53,289 nucleotides of DNA from assembly GCF_015206885.1 (NCBI RefSeq), contig NZ_JADEXY010000008.1, forward strand, positions 1 through 53,289, in the 5' to 3' direction. The notes beneath the pieces were generated by a model. That model saw only the letters and a list, made by a program, of their open reading frames with translations, was not told where the DNA came from and searched no databases. The position numbers were made by a program, and so were the translations under genes. Source of the DNA: Microcystis aeruginosa LEGE 91341 (GTDB lineage: Bacteria > Cyanobacteriota > Cyanobacteriia > Cyanobacteriales > Microcystaceae). Positions 33,986 through 42,974 of this stretch are shown piece by piece; position 1 is the first letter of the stretch, and the number at the start of each line of letters is the position of its first letter.

Positions 33986-35065
33986 ATGGCACTCGTCCCC
34001 ATGCGGTTATTGTTGGATCACGCGGCTGAGAACGGATATGGCATCCCCGCTTTTAACGTAAATAATATGGAGCAGATCCAAGCGATCATGCAAGCGGCGG
34101 CAGCCACCGATAGCCCCGTTATCCTGCAAGCTTCTCGCGGTGCGCGCAAATATGCAGGGGAAAACTTCCTGCGTCACTTGATCACCGCTGCGGTGGAAAC
34201 CTATCCTCATATCCCCATCGTGATGCACCAAGATCACGGTAATGAACCCGCCACCTGCTACTCGGCGATCCGTAACGGTTTCACCAGCGTCATGATGGAT
34301 GGTTCCTTAGAAGCGGATGCTAAAACTCCCGCCACCTACGAGTACAACGTTAATGTTACTGCTGAAGTGGTAAAAGTTGCCCATTCGATCGGTGCTAGTG
34401 TGGAAGGGGAACTCGGTTGTTTAGGTTCCCTAGAAACTGGTAAAGGAGAAGCGGAAGACGGTCACGGTTTTGAGGGAGAATTAGATCACTCGATGCTGTT
34501 AACCGATCCCGATGAAGCGGTGGATTTCGTCGAAAGAACCCAAGTAGATGCTTTAGCAGTAGCCATTGGTACTAGCCACGGCGCTTACAAATTTACCCGC
34601 AAACCCACCGGCGAAATTCTCGCTATTAGCCGCATTGAAGAAATTCATAACCGCTTACCCAATACTCACTTGGTTATGCACGGTTCTTCCTCGGTTCCTG
34701 AAGATCTCCTCGAATTAATCAACCAATTCGGTGGCGCTATCCCTGAAACCTACGGTGTTCCCGTGGAAGAAATCCAAAAAGGCATCAAGAGTGGTGTGCG
34801 TAAAATCAATATCGACACCGACTGCCGTTTAGCCATTACCGCCGCAGTTCGGGAAGCGCTATTCAGCAACCCGAAAGAGTTTGATCCCCGTTTCTTCCTG
34901 AAACCCTCGATCACATATATGCAGAAAGTTTGTGCCGATCGCTATCAACAATTTGGTACCGCCGGTAACGCCAGCAAAATCAAACAAATGTCCCTCGATG
35001 ACTACGCAGCCAAATATGCTAAAGGGCAATTAACCCAAGTCAGCAAAAAAGTTGTGGCTGTCTAG
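33986..35065 (+). CDS. fbaA: class II fructose-bisphosphate aldolase, Calvin-cycle type
   Basis: 359 residues. Zinc-dependent aldolase joining glyceraldehyde 3-phosphate or erythrose 4-phosphate with dihydroxyacetone phosphate in the Calvin cycle, and cleaving in glycolysis. Family signatures: [27 protein letters not shown] at the start (split here by length limits in reading), [13 protein letters not shown] with metal-binding His, [31 protein letters not shown] and [11 protein letters not shown]. An excellent ribosome site (AAGGAG) lies eight bases before ATG 33986, and a strong terminator follows at 35118, so it is probably a well-expressed single gene. Confidence 0.94.
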   Translation: MALVPMRLLLDHAAENGYGIPAFNVNNMEQIQAIMQAAAATDSPVILQASRGARKYAGENFLRHLITAAVETYPHIPIVMHQDHGNEPATCYSAIRNGFTSVMMDGSLEADAKTPATYEYNVNVTAEVVKVAHSIGASVEGELGCLGSLETGKGEAEDGHGFEGELDHSMLLTDPDEAVDFVERTQVDALAVAIGTSHGAYKFTRKPTGEILAISRIEEIHNRLPNTHLVMHGSSSVPEDLLELINQFGGAIPETYGVPVEEIQKGIKSGVRKINIDTDCRLAITAAVREALFSNPKEFDPRFFLKPSITYMQKVCADRYQQFGTAGNASKIKQMSLDDYAAKYAKGQLTQVSKKVVAV

Positions 35066-35117
35066 TGGCTGAACAATTAAGCGATCGCTTAATTGCACCA
35101 ATTTAGTAGAATTTTTC

Positions 35118-35148
35118 AGGGTAGTTAACCATAACTACCCTCTTTTTT
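35118..35148 (+). terminator. rho-independent terminator of the aldolase gene
   Basis: A perfect 10-bp stem, AGGGTAGTTA 35118-35127 with TAACTACCCT 35132-35141, 4-base loop, followed by CTTTTTT 35142-35148, about 50 bases after the aldolase stop. Confidence 0.92.
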
Positions 35149-35176
35149 ATGGGAGTGCCTTCAAGGGAAAGAGTTA

Positions 35177-35201
35177 AGCTGCCCGCGCATTTAAATTGCT
35201 T
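35177..35201. repeat. 25-bp dispersed repeat, GCCCGCGCATTTAAAT
   Basis: AGCTGCCCGCGCATTTAAAT plus TGCTT is present identically at 41190-41214. Flanks differ. It contains ATTTAAAT and begins/ends AAGC...GCTT. Probably a remnant shared by two mobile sequences. Heptamers (AGGCAAG)n follow at 35211-35237. Confidence 0.7.
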
Positions 35202-35210
35202 GTTGAGATG

Positions 35211-35237
35211 AGGCAAGAGGCAAGAGGCAAGAGGCAA
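35211..35237. repeat. heptamer array (AGGCAAG)n
   Basis: Nearly four copies of AGGCAAG between the aldolase terminator and ctpA. Confidence 0.85.
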
Positions 35238-35382
35238 CAGTAAACGCATTGGCAGAGATTCAGCTAATCCAACCGACTTCGGTTAAGATGCGTCTTAGCT
35301 TACCAGATAAGAATCGATTTCAGAGAAAAGACTATACTGAAAATAATCAGCAGATCAGCACTGGATTTATAAGAGAAGCAAG

Positions 35383-36621
35383 ATGAGAAAAAAATCGTTG
35401 TGGGTGGGATTATTAGTGGGATTTTGGTTTTGTCTGACTTGGATGGCATGGACACCCACAGCAGCCGCCTTTAGCGAAGAACAAAAATTATTACTGCAAT
35501 CTTGGCGATTAGTCAACCAATCTTATTATGATGACACATTTAATCATCAAAACTGGTGGCAGGTGCGGGAACAATTCATCAAAAAACCCCTCAACGATCG
35601 GACGGCGGCCTATAATGCGATCGAACAGATGTTAGCCACTCTCGATGAACCCTTTACCCGTCTCCTGCGACCGGATCAATACCATAACCTACAAATTAGC
35701 ACCACGGGGGAATTATCGGGGGTAGGACTGCAAATTAATATCAATCCCGATAATGGTTACTTAGAAGTAGTTGCCCCCCTTGCTGGTTCTCCTGCTGAGG
35801 CCGCTGGTTTAACTAGCCACGATCGCATTTTGTTTATTGATGGCATCGATACCACTACTTTAACCCTCGATGCAGCAGCAGCCAAAATGCGCGGGACCGC
35901 CGGAACAGAAGTTTCCTTAGTCATTCTTCCCTATCAAAAAAGTCAAACAAAAACCCTATCTTTAACCCGTCAACGCATTTCCTTAAGTCCAGTGGTAGCG
36001 GTTTTAGATAAAAATTCTAGTTCCTTGCCCATCGGTTATGTGCGCTTAAATCAATTTAGTGCTAACGCTGCCAAAGAAGTCTCGGAAGCTGTGACAAATT
36101 TACAAAAACAAGGGGCAAAGGGTTATATTTTGGATCTAAGAAATAACCCCGGTGGTTTACTGCAAGCAGGCATAGAAATCGCTCGGATGTGGATTAATCA
36201 GGGAACGATCGTTTATACGGTTAATCGTGAGGGAATTGCCGATAGTTTTGCCGCTTCTGGCAATGCTTTAACCGACTCGCCTTTAGTCGTTTTAGTCAAT
36301 CAGGGAACCGCCAGCGCCAGCGAGATTTTAGCTGGAGCATTACAGGACAATCAACGAGGGGTTTTAGTGGGAGAAAAGACTTTCGGTAAGGGATTAATTC
36401 AGTCCCTATTCGAGTTACCCGATGGGGCAGGATTAGCGATTACTGTGGCGAAATATGAAACTCCTGCCCACCATGATATTCATAAGTTAGGCATTATGCC
36501 GGATCAAGTGGTGGAACAGGAACCGATCACCTATGAGGAAATCGGCACCGAAAAAGATAGTCAATACCAAACCGCAATTCAGTTTTTAAACCAGAACACC
36601 GTTTTAGCCAAGGCTTCCTAA
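35383..36621 (+). CDS. ctpA: carboxyl-terminal processing protease (S41)
   Basis: 412 residues. Signal peptide (LWVGLLVGFWFCLTW...TAAA) directs it to the thylakoid lumen or periplasm. A PDZ domain spans about 105-190 (GELSGVGLQININPDNGYLEV, SPAEAAGL, RGTAGTEVSL). The S41 protease domain carries the Ser/Lys dyad: Ser311 in GTASASEIL and Lys336 in KTFGKG, exactly 25 residues apart as in D1-processing proteases. In cyanobacteria CtpA trims the C-terminal extension of the PSII D1 protein; paralogues CtpB/C exist, so the letter is the best guess. Start ATG 35383 after AAGAGAAGCAAG. Single gene. Confidence 0.85.
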   Translation: MRKKSLWVGLLVGFWFCLTWMAWTPTAAAFSEEQKLLLQSWRLVNQSYYDDTFNHQNWWQVREQFIKKPLNDRTAAYNAIEQMLATLDEPFTRLLRPDQYHNLQISTTGELSGVGLQININPDNGYLEVVAPLAGSPAEAAGLTSHDRILFIDGIDTTTLTLDAAAAKMRGTAGTEVSLVILPYQKSQTKTLSLTRQRISLSPVVAVLDKNSSSLPIGYVRLNQFSANAAKEVSEAVTNLQKQGAKGYILDLRNNPGGLLQAGIEIARMWINQGTIVYTVNREGIADSFAASGNALTDSPLVVLVNQGTASASEILAGALQDNQRGVLVGEKTFGKGLIQSLFELPDGAGLAITVAKYETPAHHDIHKLGIMPDQVVEQEPITYEEIGTEKDSQYQTAIQFLNQNTVLAKAS

Positions 36622-36623
36622 GT

Positions 36624-36652
36624 GGGTTTACTGAAAAAGTTTGTTGGTGGGG
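36624..36652 (+). repeat. dispersed ~30-bp repeat, GGGTTTACTG type
   Basis: Near copy of 1799-1830 in opposite orientation, starting right after the ctpA stop codon. See that entry. Confidence 0.5.
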
Positions 36653-36718
36653 CAGGATTCAGGATTCAGGAGATTATTTTTACTTATTATCCCCACTACC
36701 CCGCTCCCTGCTCCCCAG

Positions 36719-36748
36719 TTCATAATTCATAATTCATAATTTATAATT
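36719..36748. repeat. heptamer array (CATAATT)n
   Basis: Four copies of CATAATT, the complement of the AATTATG unit of the large array at 1385. It lies between ctpA and the binding-protein gene. Confidence 0.85.
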
Positions 36749-36906
36749 CCCACGGCATAAATCGAACAAATTAGCCATTTTTTCCATCAATGTCTAAATT
36801 AAGATGGAAACCTGTTTGATTTGGAGAGAATGCTAACATCGATTAGAATTTTCCCAGTCTGGGTTTTTCAGCCTTGCAACCTTAACTTATCCTTGATTTT
36901 ACTGCC

Positions 36907-38211
36907 ATGCAGAGATATATTCGATCGCCCCTAGCCCTAACCCTGAGCATCAGCCTCTTAGCTAATTTTTTAACCGCTTGTAATAATGCCCAAACCCCGA
37001 ATAACAACACCTCTAGTCCCACCACCACTGCCCCCAGTGATGAGGGACTAAAATTAGGAGCATTACTGCCCATTACCGGAGATTTAGCCGCTATTGGTCA
37101 AAATATGCCCGAAGCAGCCGCCCTAGCGGTGGAGACTATCAATGCCTGTGGTGGAGTCAATGGCAAACCCGTCACACTCGTGAAAGAAGATGACCAAACC
37201 GATCCCGCCGCCGGTGCTTCGGCGATGACGAAACTAGCGGAGGTGGATAAAGTAGCTGGTGTGGTCGGTTCCTTTGCCAGTAGCGTCTCGGGAGCAGCCG
37301 TCGATGTGGCGGTGAGAAATAAAGTGATGTTAGTCTCTCCGGGTAGCACCAGTCCTGTATTTACTGACAGGGCGAAAAAAGGCGATTTTCAAGGTTTTTG
37401 GGCGCGGACGGCTCCCCCAGACACCTACCAAGCTCAAGCTTTAGCTGTCCTAGCTAAGAAAAAGGGTTTTCAAGATGTGGCCACCGTCGTGATCAATAAC
37501 GATTATGGGGTCGGATTTGAGCGGGAATTCGTGAGCGCTTTCGATAAATTAGGCGGCACGATCACTAATAAGCAAAATCCCGTCCGTTATGACCCGAAAG
37601 CTGCCACTCTCGATAGTGAAGCGGCGGCTGCCTTCGCTAACCAACCGGATGCTGTAGCGGCAGTCCTTTACGCTGAAACGGGTAGTTTATTACTACAAGC
37701 GGCCTATAAACAGGGGTTGACCAAAGGAGTTACTGTCCTCCTCACTGATGGGGTTTTTTCGGAAGATTTCACTAAACAGGTGGGGAAAGGAACCGATGGT
37801 AAGTCAATTATTGCCGGCGCCCTAGGTACAGTCCCGGGGGCCGACGGTCAAGCTTTAAGCGCTTTTACTACCCTCTGGAAAGAAAAAACCGGCAAGGATG
37901 TCACCGCTTTTGTTCCCCATACTTGGGATGCGGCGGTTTTATTGATGTTAGCAGCCGAGGCGGCTAAATCTAATACTGGTGAAGGGATTCAAAGCAAGAT
38001 TCGTGAGGTGGCTAATGGTCCGGGGACGGAAGTAACCGATGCTTGTCAAGCTATGGAAATGATTCGCAAAGGCGAGGATATTAACTATCAGGGGGCCAGT
38101 GGCAATGTGGATATCGATGAAAATGGCGATGTGGTCGGTAGTTACGATGTCTGGACTGTTAATGATGACGGGACTCTCAAGGTTATCGATAAGGTGACAC
38201 CCAATCAGTGA
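36907..38211 (+). CDS. ABC transporter substrate-binding lipoprotein, amino-acid (LivK/NatB) type
   Basis: 434 residues. Lipoprotein signal with lipobox LTAC (Cys25), then a Thr/Ser/Asn-rich tether. The rest is a type I periplasmic binding protein of the branched-chain/neutral amino-acid family: LKLGALLPITGDLAAIGQNM, AVETINACGGVNGKPVTLV, DDQTDPAAGASAM, GVVGSFASSVSGAA, VINNDYGVGFEREFVSAF, VPHTWDAAVLLMLA. In Synechocystis the NatB protein of the N-I system is the closest known type. Permease and ATPase genes are not beside it, so it must use subunits encoded elsewhere. Ends in heptamer repeats whose first units overlap the stop. Confidence 0.85.
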   Translation: MQRYIRSPLALTLSISLLANFLTACNNAQTPNNNTSSPTTTAPSDEGLKLGALLPITGDLAAIGQNMPEAAALAVETINACGGVNGKPVTLVKEDDQTDPAAGASAMTKLAEVDKVAGVVGSFASSVSGAAVDVAVRNKVMLVSPGSTSPVFTDRAKKGDFQGFWARTAPPDTYQAQALAVLAKKKGFQDVATVVINNDYGVGFEREFVSAFDKLGGTITNKQNPVRYDPKAATLDSEAAAAFANQPDAVAAVLYAETGSLLLQAAYKQGLTKGVTVLLTDGVFSEDFTKQVGKGTDGKSIIAGALGTVPGADGQALSAFTTLWKEKTGKDVTAFVPHTWDAAVLLMLAAEAAKSNTGEGIQSKIREVANGPGTEVTDACQAMEMIRKGEDINYQGASGNVDIDENGDVVGSYDVWTVNDDGTLKVIDKVTPNQ

Positions 38212-38419
38212 TCAGTGATCAGTGATCAGTAATCAGTGATCACTGATCAGTAATCAGTGTCAGTAATCAGGGGGCAGGGGGCAGGAGGCAGGAGGCAGGA
38301 GGCAGGGGATAGGGTGATAGGGTGATAGGGTGATAGAGATTTAGGGAAATTTCAGCCAAATGCGCCACTTCCCCACTACTTCACTACCCCACTTCATAAT
38401 TCATAATTCATAATTCATA
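38205..38419. repeat. mixed heptamer field (CAGTGAT, GGCAGGA, AGGGTGAT, CATAATT)
   Basis: Consecutive blocks: CAGTGAT/CAGTAAT to ~38268, GGCAGGA/GGCAGGG to ~38310, GATAGGGT to ~38338, a short unique piece, then CATAATT copies at 38391-38419. The first CAGTGA units overlap the stop of the preceding gene (codons NQ then TGA). Confidence 0.85.
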
Positions 38420-38869
38420 TTTTGTGCTTTTTGTCAAAAAAACTTTTTTTTTGCAATAAAACTACACAAAAAAAAGATCATCGTCGTGGGTGAAATTGAC
38501 TCATTTACCTGTCTTAATTAGGATCACCTTCTAGGTGTGGTAAGGGTTTCAAGCGTTGCTGTCTAAAAAAGCACAGAACAACCCATTATGAAATTCAGTA
38601 AAATCGCTGTAACCATTGTAACATCGTTGTTAAATAAAAATCTTTCTCAATTAATTTTTAAGAATTTGTAAATATTGCGGAATGTTAATTTAAATATTCT
38701 CAAGTTTTTGGAGTCAATCAATAATTTTTGCTTATCTTTGACTAATATCGGGTTAGGAGTCAGGAGATAGGAGATAGGTTTTAGGTGTTGGGGGTTGGGG
38801 TTTTGGGGTTTTAGTTCAATTTCCCCACTCTCCCACTCTCCCACTTCATAATTCATAATTCATAATTCA
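38420..38869. other. gap between convergent genes with A/T-rich sequence and heptamers
   Basis: No gene found. A/T-rich to ~38740, then AGGAGATA-type heptamers at about 38755-38780 and CATAATT units at 38842-38870 that reach the ftsW stop codon. No terminator recognised for either convergent gene. Confidence 0.5.
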
Positions 38870-40087
38870 TCACTGATGACTGAAAACCGAGACAGTTTTC
38901 TGAGGACTTTTTTTACTGGTGGGAACTGGATCGGGGTCATTTTCTTCCCTAGCCACCCGGATTAAGAGGGCGGCTAAAAAGAGACTGGCTAAACTGGAAC
39001 TGCCGCCATAACTAAAGAGAGGGAAAGGTAGGCCCGTAGTGGGTAAAGAACCAGTAGCCACACCGATATTTAACAGAGATTGACCGATTAAAATTACCAT
39101 CGCCCCGATCGCCACTAATTTTTTGATGCGATGACGACATTTAACCGCCACGATCAGGGCAAGAGTAGCGTAGAGAAATAGCATGACTAACAGTAAAATA
39201 CCGCCAATAAAACCAAATTCCTCGCCAAAGACAGCGAAAATAAAATCCGTATCTGGGAAGGGTAGATAAAATAATTTTTGTTGGGATAGACCGTAACCGC
39301 TGCCAGTGGTTCCGCCAGAACCGATCGCCAGTAAACTCTGCACTAATTGATAACCATCACCCCGGGGATCCTGCCAGGGGTCTAGGAAAGATAAAATCCG
39401 TTTTCTCTGGTATTCGCGGAAAGTAACACTAACCACGGCCACAGTTACACCCAGTAGAGCGGTGCTGGTCATGTAGGATAAAGGCAGACCAGAGGCAAGA
39501 GCGATCAGCCAGAGAGTTATACCACACAGAGCAGTGGTACTCAAGTTAGGTTGTAGGAGAATACCCGCTAGAATTAGTCCGAAAATAGCGATCCAAGTTA
39601 ACCGTTGATTGACATTTAAACGCGGCCATCCACCAAAAACCGCCGCCCCTTGCAGGACGAGAAACGGTTTCATCAATTCCGACGGTTGCAAGAGAATCGG
39701 CCCGATTTTAATCCAACGGGTGGCACCGTTGATATTAGCTCCCAAACCGGGGATAAGAGTGATCAAAATTAATCCTAAAACTAATAAAATCATCCAGGGG
39801 GCGATTTTGAGGAGTTTCTCGATCGGCAATCGCACCAGGAAATTAAAGCCAATTAAGCCAATCCAAAGCCAGATTAATTGGCGGACAAAATAGTATAGTC
39901 CGTTATCAAAGCGACTGTCAGCCAGAGCGTAGGAAGCGGAAAAAAGCACCACTAACCCGACTAACAGCCACAAAAAAGTCATCCAGCGCAATAATCGCGC
40001 TTCGGCTGACCAGTTTTTCACATCGGGGTCAAAAATAGGAATAATATATTGCCACACGGAGATTTTTCGCAAAGAAGTATCTTGCAC
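38870..40087 (-). CDS. ftsW: FtsW/RodA-type septal peptidoglycan polymerase
   Basis: 405 residues, about ten transmembrane helices. SEDS-family glycosyltransferase that polymerises lipid II at the division site with its partner PBP3. Family elements: FSASYALAD near the first helix, GATRWIKIGPILLQPSELMKPFLVL (WIxxGP-x-QPSE motif), LLQPNLSTTALCG, GDGYQLVQSLLAIGSGG, PFPDTDFIFAVFGEEFGFIGG and TGLPFPLFSYGGSSSLASL with the family's Gly/Ser end. The Asp of the extracellular catalytic loop is matched by DTDFIFAV. FtsW rather than RodA is chosen by the N-terminal extension and TGLP-FSYGGSS end. ATG 40087. No division genes adjacent. Confidence 0.85.
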   Translation of the reverse strand: MQDTSLRKISVWQYIIPIFDPDVKNWSAEARLLRWMTFLWLLVGLVVLFSASYALADSRFDNGLYYFVRQLIWLWIGLIGFNFLVRLPIEKLLKIAPWMILLVLGLILITLIPGLGANINGATRWIKIGPILLQPSELMKPFLVLQGAAVFGGWPRLNVNQRLTWIAIFGLILAGILLQPNLSTTALCGITLWLIALASGLPLSYMTSTALLGVTVAVVSVTFREYQRKRILSFLDPWQDPRGDGYQLVQSLLAIGSGGTTGSGYGLSQQKLFYLPFPDTDFIFAVFGEEFGFIGGILLLVMLFLYATLALIVAVKCRHRIKKLVAIGAMVILIGQSLLNIGVATGSLPTTGLPFPLFSYGGSSSLASLFLAALLIRVAREENDPDPVPTSKKSPQKTVSVFSHQ

Positions 40088-40128
40088 AGATTAACCGAGA
40101 AGACTAGGCTCGATCGCAGTTTGTTCCA

Positions 40129-41073
40129 CTATCCGACGGCGACATGACCGATTAAACCCGCGTTTTCACCGTGCCATTCTAGGGTATCACCGATCGCCTG
40201 ACCGTCGTGATAGGCAGCCAAGAGAATTTCCGCCGTTTTCCCCCAAACAATATTACCCTGACGATCAAGGGAAATCATGCCCAGATCCCGACCATTAGTT
40301 TGGGATTCGTGCATCGATTTCTCCACGGCAGCGGCTAGGGAAAAACCATCGGTGACGCGAATGACCACCTTAGCGGCTAAACACTCATCGATAATATCTT
40401 CCCCGACCCCCGTACAACTGACTCCGGCCCATGGATTTGCATAATTGCCTGCCGGCATGGCACTGTCACTAACGCGACCGATTCTTTCTAATCCCTTCCC
40501 CCCGGTAGAAGTTCCGGCGGCGATGTCTCCTTGCTGATCAAGAGCTACTACCCCGATAGTTCCCCGTTGCGCTGACGAATCGGCGAATAAACGGGCCATT
40601 TTGCGATTAAAGTTCGTCTTTCTTTCTTCCATCCATTCTTGAATCCGATAATCGGTGAGGGGATCATAGAGGGGAATTTGTAATTCTCGGGCCAGATCTG
40701 CAGCCCCAATTTCCGAGAGAATGCGATCCTCTTGACTTTGGAGAAATTGGGCTAGGCTAATGGGATTCTGTACCCGCGAGACGTTAATGACACCGCTTAA
40801 ACGCTGGTGACGACCATCCATCAAGGCTGCACTCATTCGCACCTGACCGTCCGATTGCACCACCGAACCAGTCCCGGCATTAAATCGCGGTTCATCCTCC
40901 AGTAACATACATCCTTTTGTCACCGCCTCCACAGCACTAGCACCATTGTCAAGGAGGTTGTAAATATTCTTAACAATCCCCCGGAGAGAATCGCGCACTG
41001 ATTCTAAACCACCTTTATCCTCTAGGGAACTCGCTCCCCCATGAATAATTAACTTCGGATTTACTCTGGTCAT
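40129..41073 (-). CDS. plant-type isoaspartyl peptidase/L-asparaginase
   Basis: 314 residues. Ntn-hydrolase precursor that cleaves itself before a Thr, which becomes the nucleophile: RGTIGVVALD with Thr at ~172. Other family blocks: LIIHGGASS at the start, EDEPRFNAGTGSV, ALMDGRHQRLSGVINV, GGKGLERIGRVSDSAMPAGNYA and CTGVGEDIIDECLAA. It hydrolyses L-asparagine and isoaspartyl dipeptides, including those released from cyanophycin turnover in cyanobacteria (known for the family). ATG 41073. It is separated from ftsW by 41 bases on the same strand, so cotranscription is possible. Confidence 0.9.
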   Translation of the reverse strand: MTRVNPKLIIHGGASSLEDKGGLESVRDSLRGIVKNIYNLLDNGASAVEAVTKGCMLLEDEPRFNAGTGSVVQSDGQVRMSAALMDGRHQRLSGVINVSRVQNPISLAQFLQSQEDRILSEIGAADLARELQIPLYDPLTDYRIQEWMEERKTNFNRKMARLFADSSAQRGTIGVVALDQQGDIAAGTSTGGKGLERIGRVSDSAMPAGNYANPWAGVSCTGVGEDIIDECLAAKVVIRVTDGFSLAAAVEKSMHESQTNGRDLGMISLDRQGNIVWGKTAEILLAAYHDGQAIGDTLEWHGENAGLIGHVAVG

Positions 41074-41189
41074 CGAAAAATTGAGTCCGAAACCCCGTCT
41101 CTTGAGGACGGCTTTACCATTAAATAGTAGCGCATTTACACCATCTATCTTGACTTCCCCTTTAACAAAAGGGCATAAACTGTACTGTC
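41074..41189. other. leader of the isoaspartyl peptidase gene
   Basis: Upstream region with no recognisable element besides the start of a repeat block at 41190. Confidence 0.4.
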
Positions 41190-41214
41190 AGCTGCCCGCG
41201 CATTTAAATTGCTT
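41190..41214. repeat. 25-bp dispersed repeat, second copy
   Basis: Identical to 35177-35201. It is followed after about 20 bases by the MITE at 41236. Confidence 0.7.
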
Positions 41215-41235
41215 AACAGCTTATCAAATATTTTT

Positions 41236-41422
41236 GGCTCTTCGTTACTTGTTATGGTTTGATAGGGGGGCATAAATCGACTAAATCCTTATCTGGCAAG
41301 AGACTTAATTGATTAGTTCGCTCTAGATCAAAAACAATTGACAAAAATCGACAAATGCCTTTTTATATAAGGGTTACATCCCTTATAACCCCCGTCTATT
41401 GCATAACACAAACCGAAGAACC
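41236..41422. mobile_element. MITE, GGCTCTTCG ends with 8-bp target duplication (copy B, 187 bp)
   Basis: Ends GGCTCTTCG (41236) and CCGAAGAACC (41413-41422) are imperfect inverted repeats, and both sides carry the identical octamer ATATTTTT (41228-41235 and 41423-41430). GG-TCTTCG ends and an 8-bp duplication fit the ISL3 family. Copy A at 18109-18294 lies in opposite orientation. No coding capacity. Confidence 0.9.
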
Positions 41423-41471
41423 ATATTTTTTCGATATTTTTGTTTGAATTAGAGAAGACAGGAAGGGACAA

Positions 41472-41514
41472 CCAAAAAGAAAACCCAACCACCGCTATGG
41501 GGAGATTGGGTTTT
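41472..41514 (-). terminator. terminator of chlP
   Basis: On the minus strand AAAACCCAA (41514-41506) pairs with TTGGGTTTT (41488-41480), then CTTTTTGG. It lies 19 bases past the chlP stop. Confidence 0.85.
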
Positions 41515-41532
41515 CCGGTTATCACATTGATT

Positions 41533-42750
41533 TTAAGGAGCTAAAGCGTTACCGCGCAGGAGAGAACCGATGGTTTTAGCGGTAATCTTCATCTGTACGA
41601 GAGGATTAGCGGGAACAACGGTTTTATAGAGATAACTGTCAAAAGTCATCTTCTGTACGTCCTTATCGGAACACATTTCCACAAAAGCTTCCCGGGTGGC
41701 ATCGGTACGATAGAAAACCCGCTGCAGGATATCTAATACCAGATAGGTCATACCGTATTTCTTATCCCAACGCTTGAGGTAGAGTTTTAACTCGTCCTCT
41801 GTGGGAATACGTTGGCCACCGTTAGTGACTTCGACAATGGTTTCGGCACACATCCGCGCTGATTTAGCGGCGAAATAGATGCCTTCTCCCGAAGACTTGG
41901 TAACTGTTCCCGCAGCATCGCCAACGAGGGCCACACGACCAACTACACGGCGAGGACGGGGATGTTCGGGGATGGGGTGAGCCTCCACGCGGATGATTTC
42001 GCCACCTTCCAGACGACGGGCCGCACGAGCGCGAATACCAGCCTGTAGGTCTTTAATCATGGCTTTATTGACCTTCATTGTGCCAGTACCGACGGCGACG
42101 TGATCGTATTTGGGGAATACCCAAGCGTAGAAGTCGGGGGATACGTCTTTCCCTACATACATTTCGGCCAGATCTTCGTAGTAGGCCATTTTATCTTGGG
42201 GGAGACGGATGCGTTCTTGGAAAGCGATCGCATAGTTGTAATCCCCAGCATCAATAGCTTTAGCAATGCGGGAATTAGCACCGTCGGCACCGATAACCAC
42301 ATCCACCTTCAGAGATTTCATTTCCCCTTGGGAATTGCCGTGGGAGTGATCGGCGTAGTGTAGGGTATAGGGATCGGTGCTATTGGTGGGAATATCGAGA
42401 CCGTAAACAGTTCCGTTGATTAAATGCGCTCCTAATTTATGGGCGCGTTCTCTCATAAAACCGTCGAGGACTTCCCGACGACACATACCGATATATTCGT
42501 CTTGATTATCGAGATTAATATCGACTTCGACGTTAGAGGGGGAGATCATTTTCATTTTTCTCACCCGGCGATCGATAATTTCAGGAGGTAGGTCAAATTC
42601 GCTCACCATACAGAGAGGAATCGCTCCACCACAGGGTTTAGCATTATCTAATTTGCGTTCAAATAAATAGGTTTCAATGCCTGCTTTAGCTAATGTTTCT
42701 GCCGCCGAAGAACCGGCCGGCCCTGAACCCACAACAGCGACTCTTAACAC
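41533..42750 (-). CDS. chlP: geranylgeranyl reductase
   Basis: 405 residues. Flavoprotein that reduces geranylgeranyl diphosphate or geranylgeranyl-chlorophyll to the phytyl form, for chlorophyll and tocopherol synthesis at the thylakoid membrane. N-terminal FAD-binding loop VVGSGPAGSSAAE; family blocks CGGAIPLCMVSEFDLP, GADGANSRIAKAI, YYEDLAEMYVGKDVSPDFYAWVFPKYDHVAVG and GDAAGTVTKSSGEGIYFAAKS. Length and ends match cyanobacterial ChlP. ATG 42750. Single gene with its own terminator. Confidence 0.95.
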   Translation of the reverse strand: MLRVAVVGSGPAGSSAAETLAKAGIETYLFERKLDNAKPCGGAIPLCMVSEFDLPPEIIDRRVRKMKMISPSNVEVDINLDNQDEYIGMCRREVLDGFMRERAHKLGAHLINGTVYGLDIPTNSTDPYTLHYADHSHGNSQGEMKSLKVDVVIGADGANSRIAKAIDAGDYNYAIAFQERIRLPQDKMAYYEDLAEMYVGKDVSPDFYAWVFPKYDHVAVGTGTMKVNKAMIKDLQAGIRARAARRLEGGEIIRVEAHPIPEHPRPRRVVGRVALVGDAAGTVTKSSGEGIYFAAKSARMCAETIVEVTNGGQRIPTEDELKLYLKRWDKKYGMTYLVLDILQRVFYRTDATREAFVEMCSDKDVQKMTFDSYLYKTVVPANPLVQMKITAKTIGSLLRGNALAP

Positions 42751-42974
42751 TCAGGTTTTCTCCTACATACTTACGAGCGAGTACGCTTTGCAGTGTACCA
42801 CAGGGTTTTAGTCGAAAGAAACGATATCCTCCGATTCTGCCCGATCTTGCAACAGTGCTTAACATCCTCTGTTACAAAAGTTTATTTTATTGTCTGTAGA
42901 TGTTTTTTTATCGATGTATTGTATTGTGTTACACCCCTCTCCCAAACTGGAGAAGGGTATAGCTGCGAGGATTG

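Noticed and set aside
42934-42958. Hairpin downstream of phaC as terminator
   Set aside because: Stem has a mismatch and no U-run follows on the minus strand, so function as a terminator is not supported.
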